7,366 nucleotides of DNA from a bacterium (GTDB lineage Bacteria; Patescibacteriota; Minisyncoccia; Minisyncoccales; Minisyncoccaceae): contig JALNZJ010000036.1 in the NCBI GenBank assembly GCA_023229485.1, forward strand, positions 1 through 7,366, written 5' to 3'. Of this stretch, positions 5,363-7,366 are shown piece after piece. Under the pieces are notes generated by a model. It did no database searches, was not told the DNA's origin, and worked only from the letters and a program-made list of their open reading frames with translations. The position numbers were made by a program, and so were the translations under genes. Every line of letters begins with the position of its first letter. The stretch's first letter is position 1.

Positions 5363-6340
5363 TTAAACCTCGCTAATGACATCAAATCCTTTATAGCTCC
5401 CAGTAATCGCTAATCCAATTATTTTTCCTTTGGTTAAATTAGCTTTTCTTATCTTACTCGCAACAATATTCAACGTAGCACCAGAACCAACTGCATCGTC
5501 GATAATTAAAACATTGCCATATATTCTTTTATCATCCAAAAAGAATGTTTTTTCGGCATTTTCTATTCTATCTCTAATTTTGTTAAGAGTTTTTTGTGGA
5601 ACAGCAATATCTGATTTTATTTTAACAATTTTTATTCTTTTAACTGGTAATTTTAAATTACTTTCTAATTCTTTCATTAGTTGCACTTCTCTTTTAACAG
5701 TAGGAGGAATAAAACAAACGGCATCAATATTATATTCTTTTATAAGATTAATAACTTTTTCTCTTATGGAAATTGAAAGATTTTTGATCATCTTCTTATC
5801 TTGGCTTTGTTTACCATAGAGCAAAAGTTGCCCCAGCTTGGTTTTGCCAAACCTTTCGATTGCATAAAAATCTAAATAGAAAATCTTATCAAGAAATACT
5901 TTTTCAAAAGATGCCTTTATTTTCTTCATTCCATTAATTAGTCCCGAATTTAATCTATAACTATCGTATTTTTTTAATATTTCTACATATTCATTTGCTG
6001 TCTTAACTGGATCTAAATTATTTCGATTGCACCAATAAATAAATCCGCTTGTTCCTTCTTTAATCTCCCCTATTGATGTAATGAATAAACATTTTTCATT
6101 TATTATTTTTTCAATTTTCTCTTTAAGGATAATACTCTTAAGGGTACTTTCACTATTTTTTAAAATATAAAATACGACTGGCGGATTTCCAACTTTAGAA
6201 ATAAGACCATCCTCCATTAGCTTTTTTAAATGAATAAAAATAGCCTGTTTTGATATTCCAATATGACTAATCAAATCCTTAGCCGAAACGGAGCCCCTGT
6301 TCTTTATATATTCAATTATGTTTTCCTTTGTCGTTTTCAT
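5363..6340 (-). CDS. Winged-helix regulator fused to a ComF-like phosphoribosyltransferase domain
   Basis: This 325-residue protein has an N-terminal winged helix-turn-helix (about 1-60): IIEYIKNRGSVSAKDLISHIG, then recognition helix SKQAIFIHLKKLMEDGLI and a wing ending in VVFYIL. A middle helical section (about 65-160) has no recognised fold. The C-terminal half is a type I phosphoribosyltransferase of ComF type: FIPPTVKREV (210-219), VPQKTLNKIRDRIENAEKTF (247-266), and the PRPP loop VLIIDDAVGSGATL (277-290) with its paired Asp. Proteins joining a winged helix to a PRTase, such as Gram-positive PurR, often use the PRTase domain to sense PRPP or nucleotides. Whether this one is catalytic is unknown. 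Its promoter overlaps an inverted repeat, so autoregulation is likely. The -10 box lies about 7 nt before the ATG at 6340, supporting this start and a leaderless mRNA. A terminator follows directly. Confidence 0.85.
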   Translation of the reverse strand: MKTTKENIIEYIKNRGSVSAKDLISHIGISKQAIFIHLKKLMEDGLISKVGNPPVVFYILKNSESTLKSIILKEKIEKIINEKCLFITSIGEIKEGTSGFIYWCNRNNLDPVKTANEYVEILKKYDSYRLNSGLINGMKKIKASFEKVFLDKIFYLDFYAIERFGKTKLGQLLLYGKQSQDKKMIKNLSISIREKVINLIKEYNIDAVCFIPPTVKREVQLMKELESNLKLPVKRIKIVKIKSDIAVPQKTLNKIRDRIENAEKTFFLDDKRIYGNVLIIDDAVGSGATLNIVASKIRKANLTKGKIIGLAITGSYKGFDVISEV

Positions 6341-6347
6341 TAGTTAA

Positions 6348-6390
6348 AGTGTATTACATTGACTATTGACTGTCAATAGTAAATAGTAAA
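6348..6390 (-). promoter_or_regulatory. Promoter with overlapping operator, leaderless start
   Basis: On the minus strand a perfect -35 box TTGACA (6376-6371) is followed after exactly 17 bp by TACACT (6353-6348), and the ATG starts 8 nt after the -10 box. Transcription would thus begin at or next to the start codon. The -35 box lies in the 19-nt perfect palindrome ACTATTGACTGTCAATAGT (6362-6380). The region 6356-6390 is five contiguous 7-bp units (minus strand: TTTACTA, TTTACTA, TTGACAG, TCAATAG, TCAATGT). A protein bound here would block RNA polymerase. The adjacent winged-helix gene product is the obvious candidate. Confidence 0.75.
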
Positions 6391-6391
6391 C

Positions 6392-6463
6392 ATATTATAA
6401 CTGAAGTATCTTCCCTCTTCTCAAATCCAGTTTTAATATCCTTTCCGATACCACCTATTAATA
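6392..6463 (+). repeat. Intergenic repeat copy R3
   Basis: Positions 6397-6439 match R2 5265-5307 in 35 of 43 positions without a gap. The copy continues to CCACCTATTAATAA and then to the terminator at 6466-6490. It lacks the GGTAAAAATT outer part present in R1, R2 and R4. The operator of the winged-helix gene takes its place. Confidence 0.7.
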
Positions 6464-6465
6464 AC

Positions 6466-6490
6466 AAAAGCCCTTATAGGCATTTTTATT
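6466..6490 (-). terminator. Short terminator-like hairpin next to repeat R3
   Basis: AAAAGCC (6466-6472) pairs with GGC-A-TTTT (6479-6486, one bulged A) around CTTATA. T-rich sequence is present on both strands. It lies about 110 nt beyond the ABC ATPase stop, so it may end that transcript or a plus-strand transcript of R3. The GC core is only three pairs, so it is weak. Confidence 0.5.
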
Positions 6491-6599
6491 ATTAACTTAT
6501 TACGCTTGGACTATTCTCTTTTTTTAAACAAATCTTTTAGCTTCACGCTCACTTTTATGTTTTTATTTTTAAAAGAATAAGTGAAGAAAAGTAATAAAT
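6491..6599. other. Spacer without recognisable gene
   Basis: This is AT-rich sequence between the ABC ATPase stop and the hairpin at 6466-6490. CTTCAC (about 6541-6546) can pair with GTGAAG (about 6581-6586) across a long loop. A minus-strand frame reads VSVKLKDLFKKRE before a TAG and looks like a protein C-terminus, but it has no start codon and joins no upstream gene. I call nothing here. Confidence 0.4.
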
Positions 6600-7340
6600 T
6601 TATAAAATAATTTTTTTTCTAACCTCGTCTATTTTTTTATTGAAATACTCCGATTTTCTGTCTCGTGGAAACTTTGCTTCTATTTTGTTGATGGAATTTA
6701 TTTTTGCATTTGGCCCCTTATTCATTATAATTACCCTATTGGACATCTCAACAGCATCATTGATTACATGTGTTACCATAATAACCGTTATCTTGTATTT
6801 TATCCATAAATCAATAATTTCTTTTCTTAATTTTTCGGCTGTAAAATAATCTAAGTTAGAAAATGGTTCATCCATAAGCAATAAGTCTGGCTTGATAGCT
6901 AATGCCCTTCCGATTCCAACTCTTTGTTTCATTCCACCCGATAACTCTTTCGGAAAATCATTTTCATGTCCGACTAGATCCATTTCAATTATTTTATTTT
7001 TGACGATTTTTTTTCGTTCATTATTTTTTACTCCGTCCATCTTTAAACCAAACTCTATATTTTCATAAACATTAAGCCAAGGAAAAATAGCATAATTTTG
7101 AAAAATAAAGGCAGGTTTTTTTGAATTATTAAAAATCTCACCTTTTTTTGTTTTTATCAATCCCGCAATAATTCTAAGTAATGTTGATTTTCCACAACCC
7201 GAAGGGCCAGTAATACTTAGGAATTCTCCTTGGTTAACATCAAAACTTATATCATTCAAAATATGATATTTTTTCCCTTCTTCTGTGTCAATTGAATATG
7301 ATAAGTTTTTAACTTGCAACATTGTTTTTTTATTCTCCAT
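6600..7340 (-). CDS. ABC transporter ATP-binding protein, NitT/TauT (SsuB/TauB) type
   Basis: This complete 246-residue nucleotide-binding subunit would power uptake of a small anion or organic substrate through a partner permease and binding protein. All motifs are intact: Walker A GPSGCGKST (45-53), Q-loop Gln81 in FIFQNYAIFPWLNVYENI, signature LSGGMKQ (133-139), Walker B LLLMDE (153-158), D-loop SNLD (161-164), and H-loop His191 in VIMVTH. The Q-loop 'FPWLNVYENI' and the C-terminal PRDR...FxxxIDEVRKKI tail are typical of the nitrate/sulfonate/taurine family. The substrate cannot be told from the ATPase alone. The permease and binding protein are not in the window and may lie beyond 7366 upstream. 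ATG 7340 is used. A second in-frame ATG at codon 7 has GGAG 12 nt before it, so it is an alternative start. Confidence 0.92.
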   Translation of the reverse strand: MENKKTMLQVKNLSYSIDTEEGKKYHILNDISFDVNQGEFLSITGPSGCGKSTLLRIIAGLIKTKKGEIFNNSKKPAFIFQNYAIFPWLNVYENIEFGLKMDGVKNNERKKIVKNKIIEMDLVGHENDFPKELSGGMKQRVGIGRALAIKPDLLLMDEPFSNLDYFTAEKLRKEIIDLWIKYKITVIMVTHVINDAVEMSNRVIIMNKGPNAKINSINKIEAKFPRDRKSEYFNKKIDEVRKKIIL

Positions 7341-7366
7341 AGTTTTGTACTTTTTTAAACATTGGA

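Noticed and set aside
5430..5819. Plus-strand ORF of 129 codons
   Set aside because: It is antisense to the phosphoribosyltransferase domain with its intact PRPP loop.
1388..6463. Integron attC sites or a CRISPR array
   Set aside because: The repeats are far apart and diverged, lack attC core sites (RYYYAAC/GTTRRRY) with the expected inverted symmetry, and show no regular spacers or cas genes.
6520..6590. C-terminal-like peptide VSVKLKDLFKKRE on the minus strand
   Set aside because: There is no start codon and the frame does not connect to the ABC ATPase. It is too short to support as a gene or pseudogene.
6640..6849. Plus-strand ORF of 69 codons, hydrophobic
   Set aside because: It is antisense to the ABC ATPase C-terminal part. 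The hydrophobicity comes from the complementary strand composition.

Overview
The window is very AT-rich. Genes have weak or no Shine-Dalgarno sequences, several proteins are small, and the spacers are full of short hairpins. I see no phylogenetic marker. The overall style (a leaderless promoter, lone small genes, an lmo0937-type micro-protein, and a short anchored leucine-rich-repeat protein) suggests a reduced-genome bacterium such as a Patescibacteria/CPR lineage, but that is inference.

Layout. Positions 1-87 hold a GC-richer structured stretch. It ends in a 21-nt tRNA-Gly 3' end that begins in the T-loop and lacks the rest of the tRNA. A complete tRNA-His (GTG) follows at 192-265 with its own terminator, then a plus-strand, internally duplicated eight-helix membrane protein (412-1380). 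Every other gene is on the minus strand. From right to left these are: a NitT/TauT-type ABC ATPase (6600-7340); a winged-helix + ComF-like phosphoribosyltransferase protein (5363-6340); a 571-residue protein with a possible HopA1-like C-terminal domain (3431-5146); a Nudix hydrolase gene broken by two frameshifts (2431-2857); an anchored leucine-rich-repeat protein (1784-2284); and a 48-residue lmo0937-family membrane protein (1579-1725). The last gene and the Nudix gene are not visible as ordinary long ORFs.

The genes mostly look like independent units separated by intrinsic terminators. The exception is the LRR/lmo0937 pair, which may be co-transcribed. I found no conventional operon or defence system.

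The most unusual structure is in the spacers. At least four, perhaps six, diverged copies of one 70-130 nt intergenic sequence lie in the same orientation, and the longer ones abut a terminator hairpin. They do not encode a shared intact protein. The second notable item is the promoter of the winged-helix/phosphoribosyltransferase gene: five contiguous 7-bp units, containing a perfect 9-bp inverted repeat, overlap a consensus -35 box and precede an apparently leaderless start. This looks like an autoregulatory operator.
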